This document shows, piece after piece, positions 18,878-28,383 of a stretch of 64,000 nt of DNA (positions are counted from its first letter, which is position 1; each line of letters opens with the position of its first letter). Under the pieces are notes generated by a model. It was given only the letters and a program-made list of their open reading frames with translations, was not told the DNA's origin and did not search any database. A program made the position numbers and the translations under genes. Source of the stretch: DATFJT01 sp965230755 (lineage in GTDB: Bacteria; Bacteroidota; Bacteroidia; Chitinophagales; Saprospiraceae); assembly GCA_965230755.1 (NCBI GenBank), contig CBDDLT010000005.1:124001-188000 (forward strand), given 5' to 3'.

Positions 18878-21136
18878 TTATCTGAAAAGAGTAACCATGG
18901 TTTTTTCTTTCCTAGGAACTCCCCTAGGATCAGAAAACTGAACAAGAACCATATATCCTCCACTGCCACAATCCTTTCCGTTGTTCATGTTGCTACCATC
19001 CCAGCCCCGGATAGGGTCTGATGTTTCGAAAACTTTTTGACCATATCGGTCGAATATCTGCATAGCATAGTCTCTGATACCATCAAAAACACCACTTGGT
19101 CTATACACATCATTGGTCCCATCAAAATTGGGTGTAAAAGCATTTGGCAAAAAATGGGTCACAGAAGGATAAATATCCAATACCGCTGTCGCCGTATCCA
19201 AACAATTGAATTCATTTCTTACGATCAATTCTACCCTATAAATTCCCGTATCGGCAAAGACATATCTAGGATTATCCAGATTTACTCTAGATCCATCGCC
19301 AAATCTCCATTGGCTACCCACATGTCCAGAAGACTGGTTGTCAAACTGAACTTCTGTGTTGAACCGATTGAGTTCTTTAGGATCATAATCGAAAGCCGCT
19401 GTGGGGGAAGGATTGATTCGCAAAATTCTACCAAATTCTCTCGACAATTTGCATCCTATCGGTGAAGTGATTGCAACACTTACCGTGTATTCTCCAGGTT
19501 CTTCGTAAATATGAGTTGGGCTCAATGCTGTATCCACTTGTCCATCTCCAAAATCCCAAATAACCAGATATTCATCCGTAATGACCTCGGTGAGATTATC
19601 GAAGAAAACAGCTTGCGGGGCACATCCAACAGCAATGTTGGGAGAAACGATAAGCAACTCCGGTGTGGGATAATAAGGTACCGGTATAACCTTCACATCC
19701 TCACAATTATTAGAATCGGTCACCTCCAAACGAACATTATAAGTGCCACCCTGAAGAAACAAATGGTCAATTTCATCCCCAATACCGGAAGAACCATCAT
19801 CAAAACTCCATTTGTGCTCAGTAATCATACCGCTTCCCGAACTACTTAAACTTGTAAATTCAACCGGCCTGACTTCACATGAGTCTATGATATAGTCGAA
19901 GTCCGATTCAATTCCGGGATAAAGATTCAACATTATATCAGCAGTGTCGGCACAGGTCTCACCTTCATTGATAAATAGGGTCACTTCATAGTTCCCATAA
20001 TCAGGAAATGCGTAGGTCAAATCATAGGTGTTCACATCAACCTTTCCCTCCGCTAAATCCAATTCCCAGCGATAAGAAAAGATATCATTTCTGTCTTCCG
20101 AAGTATTCTGTAAAAATACATTCTTTTCTCCGCAACGATCCAGAACTAATCTGCCTTGCTCATCCCTATAATCCTCTTCGACATCTGCCCTAAGAGAAGG
20201 ATCACAGTCCGTTACAAAAAATTGAAAATCCCGGATATAAGATCCCAATAGATTTCCATCGCGATATTCCTTTATACAAACTCCAACCGCAAACAAACCC
20301 GTTTCTGTTGGATACCCTGTCATGAAGCCAGTATTATTGTTAACCGTTAACGGTGGATTTCCCGGTATGGGCTGAAATCTGGAGTATCCGGTTCCGAATA
20401 GAACATTTCTGTATGGTGGGTTGGAAGGAGGATTAGGCATTACTCCACCAAAACTATTGGTTGTTCCACAATTTGGATCAATTCCTCCTAGACCTCCACC
20501 GTTCTTCGGAGAGCAAAACTCATAAACCAATAGATCTCCATCTTCGTCGAAGGCAGAATTGTCATATTCAAAATCAAACTCCGCACAGATTACAATTGGT
20601 GGGAACTCATTAAAGCGTGGGCTATTGTTTTCTACCGAACGAGCATATTCCGTTATTTCTACAAAAAAAGTAGAGCCGACTCCGCAAGTCTCATAAACTA
20701 TATTCCTAATTCCATCATTTCGACAACAGCGTTGATATGCAAAAACATAATCCCCTCCTGGAATGCTCAAAGTATGCTCAAATTCGTAAACACCTAGTTG
20801 AACACAAGTATCTCTAGGGTAATCTATACAGGGCCTTCTATTCAATTCTACAAATGAAGTAGGTTGTCTAAGTGTAATACGCCGCTGATCTACCAATCTG
20901 TAAGGATCATTAGGGGAACTTCTATGAAACACTCCAATAGCTGCTTGAGCATCGAAATCCGCTCCCTGACTATTACAATCTCTGTACATATTCATCGTTA
21001 TCCTATAACGATCGCCTGATACATGTTCGTAATAGGTATAACCTCCTATGATATGCCTTGCTTCTGATTCATTATTAATCAGAAAACACAAGCACAATAG
21101 AACAATGGTGAATTGAAAATTATTCCAAAGTTTCAT
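18878..21136 (-). CDS. Secreted multi-PKD protein with T9SS type B (gliding-motility) tail
   Basis: 752 residues with a signal peptide followed by ARHIIGGYTYYEH, an N-terminal sequence common in large Bacteroidota surface proteins. The first 300 residues form the associated domain (YRITMNMYRDCNSQGADFD...FAYQRCCRNDGIRNI). Three to four PKD domains follow, with cores such as HKWSFDDGSSG, VIWDFGDGQVDTALSPTHIY and SQWRFGDGSRVNLDNPRYVF. The C terminus (HFLPNAFTPNFDGTNDVYRP...FDRYGQKVFETSDPIRGWDG) is a type B sorting domain. No catalytic motif; a structural, adhesive or polymer-binding role is likely. Confidence 0.85.
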   Translation of the reverse strand: MKLWNNFQFTIVLLCLCFLINNESEARHIIGGYTYYEHVSGDRYRITMNMYRDCNSQGADFDAQAAIGVFHRSSPNDPYRLVDQRRITLRQPTSFVELNRRPCIDYPRDTCVQLGVYEFEHTLSIPGGDYVFAYQRCCRNDGIRNIVYETCGVGSTFFVEITEYARSVENNSPRFNEFPPIVICAEFDFEYDNSAFDEDGDLLVYEFCSPKNGGGLGGIDPNCGTTNSFGGVMPNPPSNPPYRNVLFGTGYSRFQPIPGNPPLTVNNNTGFMTGYPTETGLFAVGVCIKEYRDGNLLGSYIRDFQFFVTDCDPSLRADVEEDYRDEQGRLVLDRCGEKNVFLQNTSEDRNDIFSYRWELDLAEGKVDVNTYDLTYAFPDYGNYEVTLFINEGETCADTADIMLNLYPGIESDFDYIIDSCEVRPVEFTSLSSSGSGMITEHKWSFDDGSSGIGDEIDHLFLQGGTYNVRLEVTDSNNCEDVKVIPVPYYPTPELLIVSPNIAVGCAPQAVFFDNLTEVITDEYLVIWDFGDGQVDTALSPTHIYEEPGEYTVSVAITSPIGCKLSREFGRILRINPSPTAAFDYDPKELNRFNTEVQFDNQSSGHVGSQWRFGDGSRVNLDNPRYVFADTGIYRVELIVRNEFNCLDTATAVLDIYPSVTHFLPNAFTPNFDGTNDVYRPSGVFDGIRDYAMQIFDRYGQKVFETSDPIRGWDGSNMNNGKDCGSGGYMVLVQFSDPRGVPRKEKTMVTLFR

Positions 21137-21144
21137 AGGTTTCT

Positions 21145-21152
21145 TATATTTG
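21145..21152 (+). promoter_or_regulatory. -7 element (TATATTTG) for the Sua5/YrdC gene
   Basis: A perfect TAnnTTTG match on the plus strand, 50 nt upstream of the ATG at 21203 in the short divergent gap. No good TTTG box is found 20 nt upstream, so support is partial. Confidence 0.4.
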
Positions 21153-21202
21153 AATAAATATAAAAAATTTAATTAAATTTTGATCGCTTGTTTGAAGAAA
21201 TA

Positions 21203-21778
21203 ATGTTAAACAACACTAATCCTGTCATCTCCAAGACCTTGGAGTGCTTTAGAAACGACGGGGTTATTCTATTCCCTTCAGACACCTTGTGGGGACTGAG
21301 TTGTAGTATCGAAAGTGAAAAGGGAGTAGAACGAATTTATGATATCAAACAGCGCCCCAGAACATCTCCTCTAATTTTGATGGTTAGTCATTTGGAAATG
21401 CTCAAAGAATACGTTTCCTACATTCATCCTCGGGTAGAAACAATGCTAGAGTATCACAAAAGACCATTGACGGTCATCTACAAGGATTTAAACGATGCAG
21501 TGCCGGGTTATTTAAAAGCAGACGATGGCAGCGTTGCTATTCGAATCGCTACCAATGAGTTTTGTAAAAATATCATTGATCTCTTAGGACACCCTATAAC
21601 GACCACTTCTGCTAATGTTCATGGTGAGGAAACTGCAATGCATTTCTCGGATATTTCAGAATCAGTGAGAAGCAAAGTGGATTTTATACTCCCAACAACT
21701 TTTTATACTCCCTCCTTTCCCGGACCGAGTAAAATTGCCCGATTTGATAGGGATGGTGAATTAGATTTTATTCGATAA
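21203..21778 (+). CDS. tsaC: Sua5/YciO/YrdC-family threonylcarbamoyl-AMP synthase
   Basis: I use the ATG at 21203; a TTG at 21188 in the same frame is an alternative. The protein (191 residues) has the YrdC fold with GVILFPSDTLWGLSC, IYDIKQRPRTSPLILM (KxR...SP) and GHPITTTSANVHGE. Proteins of this family make threonylcarbamoyl-AMP from threonine, bicarbonate and ATP for the t6A37 modification of ANN-decoding tRNAs. It lacks the extra Sua5 C-terminal domain. Some family members (YciO) have unclear roles, so the specific call is slightly less certain than the family. Its end overlaps the convergent S41 gene by 18 nt. Confidence 0.87.
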   Translation: MLNNTNPVISKTLECFRNDGVILFPSDTLWGLSCSIESEKGVERIYDIKQRPRTSPLILMVSHLEMLKEYVSYIHPRVETMLEYHKRPLTVIYKDLNDAVPGYLKADDGSVAIRIATNEFCKNIIDLLGHPITTTSANVHGEETAMHFSDISESVRSKVDFILPTTFYTPSFPGPSKIARFDRDGELDFIR

Positions 21779-23089
21779 TTCGGGGTTTAACCAAGCTCTA
21801 GCTTGCAATACTGCCGGATCATTTTCGTATATCCAATTTAGTAGTATACTCTTTGCATCTTCGTTGTCAGACCATTCGAGCCAGCGCGGATCAAAAAGAC
21901 TATCGCCTTCATTTTCAGAAGAATATGTCCATTTGTAATTCGAATCACCTTCACTGCAAGTTTCAACCCAATCTACGTAGTTTAACTTCGAGCGATTAGC
22001 TTCGACATAATGACCTTCCCCAACAGTTATATCCGGTACGATAGAGGCGATCTCTACAGTATCTTCTTTTTCGAATTTATATTCACCTACCGTGATGTAA
22101 ATACTGGAACCATCCTCCAACTTAAAGGGTCTTTGTATTTGACGTTTCCCTTTACTTTTGGCTCCGATTACTTGAACGTGATTCATCCCCTTAAGACTGC
22201 CAGCTATAATTTCAGCACTTGAGGTTGTGCCTTCATTGATCAAAATAGCCAAGCCAGCGGGGTTCAGAAAAGATTTTCCAGTACTTGAATACTCTCTTAC
22301 CTTGCCATTTCCATATTGAATAGTGAGATATTGTCTCTCTTTGTTCCCAACGAACTGATTGATGAGTTTAACGGTCTCTTCCACATCTCCCCCTCTATTA
22401 CTTCTTAAGTCTACGATGAGCTTCAATGGTTTTTCTGTTAGTCCCATTTCCTCCATCTTCCTCATTATCTCCTGATAACTTCCCTTCTTCAATGTTCCAG
22501 GTCTCAAATAAACAATTTCATCCTGGAAAACCATTGCCGTCCTCCTTTCTTCCAATTCAAAATCGGATTTCTTCAAGGAAACATGGAATGAAGTTCCAGA
22601 GCGCATCAGCTCCAATTCGATGGAATCACTCTTCGCAAAATATTTAGATACAGAAGTCAGATTCTTTACTGGATTACCATCTATTCTTACAATCTTATCT
22701 CCAATTCTTACATCTCCAATAGCAGATCGATAAACCAGCAAACTATCACTGTCGAATACGGCCTTAAATCCATAATTTCTCATATTACTGAGAAAGGACC
22801 GATCCAATCGATCATCTCCACTTTCGATATACCTGCTATAAGGATCTAAATTTTGGAATATTCCCTCGACCGCCCAATTGTTAATCAACTTTACATCCGG
22901 ATTATCGATATGATTTTGTTGAATAAGACGACTGATCTGAGAAAGCTTGTTTTCTTCAGAAGATTCTCCATGGCTGCCTTGCGAAGGAAAAATCATCGCG
23001 GTATCTGACATTTTTTGTCCGATCAGAATACCAATCAAACTAGAAATAGCCATTAACCAAGGGATCCATCGCTGCCAACTGGAACTCAT
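21761..23089 (-). CDS. S41-family C-terminal processing peptidase
   Basis: 442 residues with an N-terminal membrane anchor (WIPWLMAISSLIGILIG), a PDZ domain (about 90-165, VRIGDKIVRIDGNPV) and an S41 catalytic core. The nucleophile is the second serine of EGTTSSAEIIAG (near residue 290), and the paired lysine lies in IGAKSKGKRQIQ (near 310). LIVDLRSNRGGDVEE is the usual core strand. Such enzymes cleave C-terminal tails of envelope proteins in the periplasm. The tail contacts tsaC convergently over 18 nt. Confidence 0.92.
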   Translation of the reverse strand: MSSSWQRWIPWLMAISSLIGILIGQKMSDTAMIFPSQGSHGESSEENKLSQISRLIQQNHIDNPDVKLINNWAVEGIFQNLDPYSRYIESGDDRLDRSFLSNMRNYGFKAVFDSDSLLVYRSAIGDVRIGDKIVRIDGNPVKNLTSVSKYFAKSDSIELELMRSGTSFHVSLKKSDFELEERRTAMVFQDEIVYLRPGTLKKGSYQEIMRKMEEMGLTEKPLKLIVDLRSNRGGDVEETVKLINQFVGNKERQYLTIQYGNGKVREYSSTGKSFLNPAGLAILINEGTTSSAEIIAGSLKGMNHVQVIGAKSKGKRQIQRPFKLEDGSSIYITVGEYKFEKEDTVEIASIVPDITVGEGHYVEANRSKLNYVDWVETCSEGDSNYKWTYSSENEGDSLFDPRWLEWSDNEDAKSILLNWIYENDPAVLQARAWLNPELSNKI

Positions 23090-23191
23090 AAATCGTCTTT
23101 TACTTTAGCTCAACACCTTTTAATAACCTCACGTGCCCACATATTATGAGCATCAAGCAGTTATTGGGAATAAACAAATTCAGGAGCTTTA

Positions 23192-24667
23192 TTAATAGTA
23201 GGTATATCTTCTAACCTTAGCTACGTACTTAGCCAACCTAACAACCTGACAAGCATATCCGTATTCATTGTCATACCAGGCGTAAATTGTCACCTTCTTC
23301 CCATCATGTGATACGATGGTACTCGGCCCGTCAACCACACTAGTCGTCGTAGTACCAATGGCATGACTGGAAACGAATTCGGTATCATTGGAAAAATGAA
23401 TTTGCTCGAACAACTCACTACCTAAAGAAAACTGTCTCAGGTACTCATTCATCTCATCGACGGTCGTCTCTCTTTCAAGCTCTAAATGAATGATGGCCAA
23501 TGAAACATCAGGCGTAGGAACTCTTACCGCGTTTCCGGTTAAAAGACCTTCAAACTCAGGCATCACCTTAGAAACCGCTTTAGCGGCTCCTGTAGTTGTA
23601 ATGACCATGTTGACCGCTGCTGCTCTACCCCGTCTTTCTTTTTTGTGGAAGTTATCCAACAAGTTTTGATCACTGGTATAGGCATGAATGGTCTCAATAT
23701 GCCCTTGTTTTATCGCCCAGTTCTGCTTCAAGGCATATATGACCGGAACGATAGCGTTGGTCGTACAAGACGCAGCAGATAAAATATTAATTCCCTCCAC
23801 ATCACTTTCGGAGTTGTTTACTCCATATACGATATTGGGAACTCCTTTTGCAGGAGCAGTTAAAATCACCTTGCTAATTCCTTCTCTCAAATGCCGAGAA
23901 AGTCCTTCCTTATCTCGCCAAATTCCTGTATTATCCAGAAGCAAGGCATCTTTAATTCCATAATCGGTATAATTGATTTCGTCAGGAGAAGCGGCAAATA
24001 TGACCTTAACTCTATTTCCATTGATCAAAAGACTGTCACCTTCCTTCGAAACCTCTATTACCCCTTTAAATCCGCCGTGAATACTGTCGTCAGCCAATAG
24101 AGCTGCTCTTTTCTTCAATTCCTTTACCGGATCTTTTAGTTTTTGTCTTAGAACAATCGCCTTTAACCTTAATTGTTGGCCAACACCAGTCTGCTCTATA
24201 ATCCTTCTAGCCAATAATCTTCCGATACGACCAAAACCATAAAGAACAACATCCGAAGAGTCCAGATAGTCTGAATTCATCGATAAAATCTGCCCTAACT
24301 TGAGGTCTATGAAACTCAAAAGATTCATCCTTTCCGTGTCGTCAGAATTGTATTCCATGGCCAACTTGCCAATATCCAATTTACATGGTGGAATCTCTTC
24401 TTTACCTTGTAAGTAATAGGCTATTTTAAGGCTTTGTTCTAATTCAAGTCCAGGCTGACCAAAAGACTCGGAATTCTTATGCCATGCCACAATTTCTGAA
24501 GGCCTAGCGTCGAAAATTTCATTTCGAAAAATCACTAAGTCAACTGCCTTATCATATTTTAGATCACCGGCTATTTTGATCAGTCGAAGAGCATCTTTTT
24601 GCTTACCCCTCCAATTGAGCAATTCTTTGTCTAAAGAATTCTTTAGACCGAAGATTGTTTCCTCCAT
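23192..24667 (-). CDS. Glyceraldehyde-3-phosphate dehydrogenase, long form with N-terminal extension
   Basis: 491 residues, about 150 longer than classical GAPDH. The N-terminal helical extension (about residues 1-135) has no motif I recognise. The dehydrogenase starts at VVLYGFGRIGRLLAR (NAD(P)-binding GxGxxGR). The catalytic cysteine is Cys301 in SAASCTTNAI, with the paired histidine expected near HAYT, and WYDNEYGY near the end is conserved. Long GAPDHs of this type occur in Bacteroidota and some Proteobacteria alongside a short glycolytic form. It probably serves glycolysis or gluconeogenesis; the cofactor preference and the role of the extension are unknown. Confidence 0.93.
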   Translation of the reverse strand: MEETIFGLKNSLDKELLNWRGKQKDALRLIKIAGDLKYDKAVDLVIFRNEIFDARPSEIVAWHKNSESFGQPGLELEQSLKIAYYLQGKEEIPPCKLDIGKLAMEYNSDDTERMNLLSFIDLKLGQILSMNSDYLDSSDVVLYGFGRIGRLLARRIIEQTGVGQQLRLKAIVLRQKLKDPVKELKKRAALLADDSIHGGFKGVIEVSKEGDSLLINGNRVKVIFAASPDEINYTDYGIKDALLLDNTGIWRDKEGLSRHLREGISKVILTAPAKGVPNIVYGVNNSESDVEGINILSAASCTTNAIVPVIYALKQNWAIKQGHIETIHAYTSDQNLLDNFHKKERRGRAAAVNMVITTTGAAKAVSKVMPEFEGLLTGNAVRVPTPDVSLAIIHLELERETTVDEMNEYLRQFSLGSELFEQIHFSNDTEFVSSHAIGTTTTSVVDGPSTIVSHDGKKVTIYAWYDNEYGYACQVVRLAKYVAKVRRYTYY

Positions 24668-24705
24668 AAAAAAATTTTGGTTGGTTACAGAATTTGAATG
24701 TTCGA

Positions 24706-25575
24706 TTAAATTCCAATATAAGACTTCAAGAGTTTGCTTCGACTCTTAGAACGCAATTTATTGATTGCTTTATCCTTAATTTGTCTTACTCTTTCTCGTG
24801 TTAAGTCAAAACGCTCTCCTATATCTTCTAAAGAAAGAGGATGTTTTACTCCTATTCCAAAATACAACTTTATCACGGCCTTTTGTCTATCCGTTAAAGT
24901 AGATAAAGATCTTTCGATTTCTTTTCTCAAGCTCTCTTTATAACTTAATCCGGCATCCGTATCAGGTGATGTAGAATTTTCCAATACATCCAATAAAGAA
25001 TTGTCTTCTCCATCTACAAAAGGAGCGTCAACCGAAACGTGTCTTGCTGCTACACTTAATGTAGTTTCTACTTCGTCAATTCCTATGTCCAACATCTCAG
25101 CCAACTCATCTGCCGAAGGTTCTCTTTCGAACTCTTGCTCCAAAGCAGAAAATGCCTTGTTGATCTTATTCAAAGAGCCTACTTTGTTCAAAGGCAACCT
25201 TACAATCCTTGATTGTTCGGCCAATGCCTGAAGAATAGATTGTCTGATCCACCAAACAGCATAGGATATAAATTTAAAACCTCTAGTCTCATCAAATCTT
25301 TGGGCTGCTTTAATCAAACCTAAGTTACCCTCGTTGATCAAATCACTTAGAGATAATCCTTGGTTTTGATATTGTTTGGCCACTGAAACCACAAACCTCA
25401 AGTTGGCTTTGGTTAATTTCTCTAAGGACAACTGATCACCTTGTTTGATCTGCTGTGCTAATTCTACTTCTTCCTCGGGAGTTAATAAATCGACTTTTCC
25501 TATTTCCTGTAAATATTTTTCCAGAGATTGACTTTCTCTATTCGTTATTGACTTAGTAATCTTTAGTTGCCGCAT
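24706..25575 (-). CDS. rpoD: Primary RNA polymerase sigma factor (Bacteroidota short form)
   Basis: 289 residues from the ATG at 25575; a TTG two codons further upstream is disregarded. The start MRQLKITKSITNRESQSLEKYLQEIG is region 1.2 of the short Bacteroidota housekeeping sigma factor, which lacks the long region 1.1 of other phyla. Region 2 (ANLRFVVSVAKQYQNQGLSLSDLINEGNLGLIKAAQRFD, then FISYAVWWIRQSIL) and region 4 (LTDRQKAVIKLYFGIG, then ERFDLTRERVRQIKDKAINKLR) are intact. It directs RNA polymerase to TTTG/TAnnTTTG promoters, the type seen throughout this window, including its own. Confidence 0.95.
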   Translation of the reverse strand: MRQLKITKSITNRESQSLEKYLQEIGKVDLLTPEEEVELAQQIKQGDQLSLEKLTKANLRFVVSVAKQYQNQGLSLSDLINEGNLGLIKAAQRFDETRGFKFISYAVWWIRQSILQALAEQSRIVRLPLNKVGSLNKINKAFSALEQEFEREPSADELAEMLDIGIDEVETTLSVAARHVSVDAPFVDGEDNSLLDVLENSTSPDTDAGLSYKESLRKEIERSLSTLTDRQKAVIKLYFGIGVKHPLSLEDIGERFDLTRERVRQIKDKAINKLRSKSRSKLLKSYIGI

Positions 25576-25696
25576 GCACAAATATTTATAGTTAGAAACA
25601 AAAAAAACACAAACCAGGATACCCTAGCTCATGTCATCTGTAATTAATCATTATTGTATGCCCATCAAAGTGCAAAATGATATTTGAAACAAAAAG

Positions 25697-25728
25697 CAAA
25701 GTTAGCTTTTTTTAATATTGAAATCAAG
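25697..25728 (-). promoter_or_regulatory. Bacteroidota-type promoter for the sigma factor gene
   Basis: On the minus strand, CTTG (25728-25725) precedes TAACTTTG (25704-25697) by 20 nt. The -7 box is a perfect TAnnTTTG. It gives a leader of about 115 nt before the ATG at 25575. The rest of the 25576-25910 gap is AT-rich and holds no gene that I can support. Confidence 0.6.
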
Positions 25729-25910
25729 AATTAATCGCGATTAATATTCATCACTACAATAACACACAGGACATATATTAAAGTTCCACAATATGATTAT
25801 TTATTCGTTTTCCTTAATGGATCATATGCCACGGGTCTCCGAGGAATATTTGGTTCAAATTTGGTATTATCAAAAAAATGATTTTTATTACCGCCTGATT
25901 AAATGTGAAT

Positions 25911-26288
25911 ATGGAACGTGTAGCAATCAAACTTGAGTTTATTTTTAAGGCCTCCCCGGCCATGCTGTATAAATTTATTACAACACCTTCTTGTATCGTC
26001 CGATGGTTTTGCGACGAAGTAGAAATTGACAAAAATAACTATATTTTTATCTGGGATGGAGCAGAAGAAGAGGCTGAATTAGTGGAAGATCATGAAGATC
26101 AATTATTGAGATTTAAAATGATGGATTATGAGGATGAGGAGTATTTGGAGTTTTCTATGAGCAAATCACCGGTCACCAATGAAACCATTCTAGAAATAAC
26201 AGATTTTTGTGATTCTGATGAAACAGAGGATCAAAGACAATTATGGGAGTCTCAGATTGAGAATCTACGCAGAGAATTGGGCGGATAA
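25911..26288 (+). CDS. START-like domain protein of Bacteroidota
   Basis: Start taken at the ATG at 25911; a GTG two codons upstream is possible. The 125-residue protein shows FIFKASPAMLYKFITTPSCIVRWFCDEVEIDKNNYIFIWDGAEEEAELVE, the pattern of the Bacteroidota START-like family (START_2), a small helix-grip fold with a ligand cavity. It is very acidic in its second half and has no signal peptide. The ligand and role are unknown. It is transcribed alone. Confidence 0.8.
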   Translation: MERVAIKLEFIFKASPAMLYKFITTPSCIVRWFCDEVEIDKNNYIFIWDGAEEEAELVEDHEDQLLRFKMMDYEDEEYLEFSMSKSPVTNETILEITDFCDSDETEDQRQLWESQIENLRRELGG

Positions 26289-26403
26289 TTCATTATTGAA
26301 TTCTACCATGGCATGCACGAAACATAAGAATTACCCATAATTATATATTAATAACTCCCCAATTTAGCTTTCTGAAAAATAAAGGTCATAGTGACAAAAT
26401 ATA

Positions 26404-26438
26404 TTAAATAGGCGTCAATCTCTGTTGAGATCAACGCC
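26404..26438 (-). terminator. Possible terminator after the 26494-27558 gene
   Basis: GGCGT and ACGCC arms plus inner ATCTC and GAGAT arms form a hairpin (26411-26438) interrupted by a 2-nt internal loop. On the leftward strand it is followed by an AT-rich, T-leaning run (TATTTAATATATTTTG) rather than a clean T tract, so support is modest. Confidence 0.4.
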
Positions 26439-26493
26439 CTAAAACGTTCCAATTTTTACACTTTTGATTGATTATGTATGGATTACCAATTTT

Positions 26494-27558
26494 CTAGTTT
26501 TTCAAGATTTTTGTAACTGTATTCTGAGTGAGAAGCAGGTAAATGCCTGATTTCAAACCAGTCAAATCTATCTTACATGAGCCTTCTGGTCCACAATTTA
26601 TATTTACATCAGACATTCTATTCCTGCCTAAGAGATCATGGATTAAGATATTATCTTTAGAAACCCCTTGAATTTTTATATAAGATGAAGTAGGATTGGG
26701 GTATAGCTCCACATGTGCTCTTTGTTCTTGCAGAAGCTTCACTGAGACAACATCCGAAAACGCATATTTTCCATCAAAATCTGTCTGCTTTACTCTATAA
26801 TATGAACGACCTTCAAGAGGTGCGTTGTCGAGCAATTCGTATCTTTTAATAGTTGCGGAATTATTACCATTCACTTGGGCGACATCCTCCCATTTATTTC
26901 CATCCGCCGAACGTTGAACAGTAAAGAAGTCATTATTGAACTCCCAAGCCGTTTCCCATTCTAAAGGGACCATCTGATCACCAGTAACTTTAGCTCTGAA
27001 ATCAATTAATTCGATAGGTAATGATGATGCTTCAATTTCTGCTGTAAAACCAAAATCAAAGGAATTCACAGCGCAAGCATTGGTAACATTAGATAAAAAT
27101 GACGAGGTTCCACCAGGATAAGTATCAGAAGCCCCAAACAAACCTTGCAATCCAGGAGAGCCGCCTTTTATTTCGAGCACGTATTCCGTTCCGTTGGTTA
27201 TACTTGGCGGAGTCGGGAAAGTAAATGTATGATCCGTATCATCAACAAGGGGAACTGAATTACTCGACGCCAAGACGCTTCCGGGGGAACAAATCCCACT
27301 TCCTATTGCCATTAAGTCAACACTCATATTAGTCCCACCAGGAGCCCCGCTGGTGGCATACAGATGAAATAAAACTTCTGTTAACTCTCCATCACAACCT
27401 GCAGTAAAACTCTGCCTCGGTTCGTCAAATTGTATAATTGTAGCACCGCTTGCTGCCGTACTTTCCGTACACTGTGCATTGAGAACTTGAGCTAATAGAC
27501 ATAAAATCGCAAAAAACAGGTAGTTTACACTTATATAAAAAGGTGTTAATTTTTTCAT
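26494..27558 (-). CDS. Small secreted protein with T9SS type A tail
   Basis: 354 residues. Signal peptide MKKLTPFYISVNYLFFAILCLLAQVLNAQ. The first 150 mature residues form a beta-rich module (IIQFDEPRQSFTAGCDGELTEVLFHLYATS...) of unknown family. A FnIII-like segment common in Bacteroidota exported proteins follows (LEWETAWEFNNDFFTVQRSADG...YYRVKQTDFDGKYAFSD). The end (ELYPNPTSSYIKIQ...LTGLKSGIYLLLTQ) is a type A sorting domain. No enzyme motif; probably a surface or matrix protein. The 27559-27827 gap upstream has no gene; its only motif is the rpsP -7 box at its far end. Confidence 0.75.
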   Translation of the reverse strand: MKKLTPFYISVNYLFFAILCLLAQVLNAQCTESTAASGATIIQFDEPRQSFTAGCDGELTEVLFHLYATSGAPGGTNMSVDLMAIGSGICSPGSVLASSNSVPLVDDTDHTFTFPTPPSITNGTEYVLEIKGGSPGLQGLFGASDTYPGGTSSFLSNVTNACAVNSFDFGFTAEIEASSLPIELIDFRAKVTGDQMVPLEWETAWEFNNDFFTVQRSADGNKWEDVAQVNGNNSATIKRYELLDNAPLEGRSYYRVKQTDFDGKYAFSDVVSVKLLQEQRAHVELYPNPTSSYIKIQGVSKDNILIHDLLGRNRMSDVNINCGPEGSCKIDLTGLKSGIYLLLTQNTVTKILKN

Positions 27559-27775
27559 AGAATTTTTTTAAGTCATGTTTAAGAAATCCAACATTTTAAT
27601 ATTGAAAATAAATAAGTCGACACTCAAGCGCTCAACTAAATGAAGAGCCCAGTTAAGTCGAATTGGCCTTTTAGAGAATGTAATATTATGGCCAGTGGGT
27701 AGCAATTGAAAATTTATCCTATTGAATAGGGCGTAGTTTTTTCTTTCAAATTCCAGTATTACTCAAAAAAATTAG

Positions 27776-27783
27776 TATCTTTG
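27776..27783 (+). promoter_or_regulatory. -7 element (TATCTTTG) for rpsP
   Basis: A perfect TAnnTTTG box 44 nt upstream of the rpsP ATG. Upstream, only TTCC or TTTC is seen near the expected -33 position, so the upstream box is weak. Confidence 0.6.
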
Positions 27784-27827
27784 CGCTCATTCATTAAACG
27801 ACCGATTTGCGGTGAAATTTAAGAACT

Positions 27828-28331
27828 ATGGCAGTTAAGATCAGACTTCAAAGAAAAGGAAGAAAAAAGAAACCATTTTATCACATCGTTGTTGCCGATG
27901 CACGTGCTCCTAGAGATGGTAAGTACATCGAAAGAATCGGCTCTTACAATCCGATTACCAATCCGGCAACCATTACTTTAGACAGGGATAGAGCTTTTGA
28001 ATGGCTTAACAACGGTGCTCAACCGACTTACACGGCAAGAGCAATACTGAAACTAAAAGGTGTTCTTTATAGAAAGCATTTGGTTAAAGGAGTCAAAAAA
28101 GGAGCTTTAACTCAAGATCAAGCAGATAAGTTATATCAGGAGTTCATTCAGGCCAAAGAAGCTAGAATTCAGGCTAGAGTGGATAAAGTCAATGAAATTA
28201 AACAGAAGAGTAAAGAAGAATTGACAATTAGTCCTATCTTAGTAGAAGAGTTGAAAGAAGAGGACACTCCAGTAGTATCTGAAGCGGACGATAGCGAGGA
28301 AAGTACTACTTCTAATGACGAGGAGCAGTAG
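27828..28331 (+). CDS. rpsP: 30S ribosomal protein S16, extended
   Basis: The first 80 residues are standard S16 (MAVKIRLQRKGRKKKPFYHIVVADARAPRDGKYIERIGSYNP). At 167 residues it is roughly twice the usual length: after residue 85 comes a charged helix (QADKLYQEFIQAKEARIQARVDKVNEI) and a highly acidic tail (EADDSEESTTSNDEEQ). Such tails are common on Bacteroidota S16. It is not followed by rimM and trmD, which often accompany rpsP elsewhere. A strong hairpin lies downstream. Confidence 0.96.
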   Translation: MAVKIRLQRKGRKKKPFYHIVVADARAPRDGKYIERIGSYNPITNPATITLDRDRAFEWLNNGAQPTYTARAILKLKGVLYRKHLVKGVKKGALTQDQADKLYQEFIQAKEARIQARVDKVNEIKQKSKEELTISPILVEELKEEDTPVVSEADDSEESTTSNDEEQ

Positions 28332-28383
28332 ATTTTCTCTTTTGAATAAATAATATTGGCACACATTGTATTACAATTCTGAT

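Noticed and set aside
25576..25910. Hidden small gene in the gap before the START-like gene
   Set aside because: Frequent stops and AT-rich sequence; only a promoter for the sigma factor gene is supported.
25814..26032. Small reverse frame across the START-like gene start
   Set aside because: Overlaps the coding start of a better-supported gene, no start signal, no motif.
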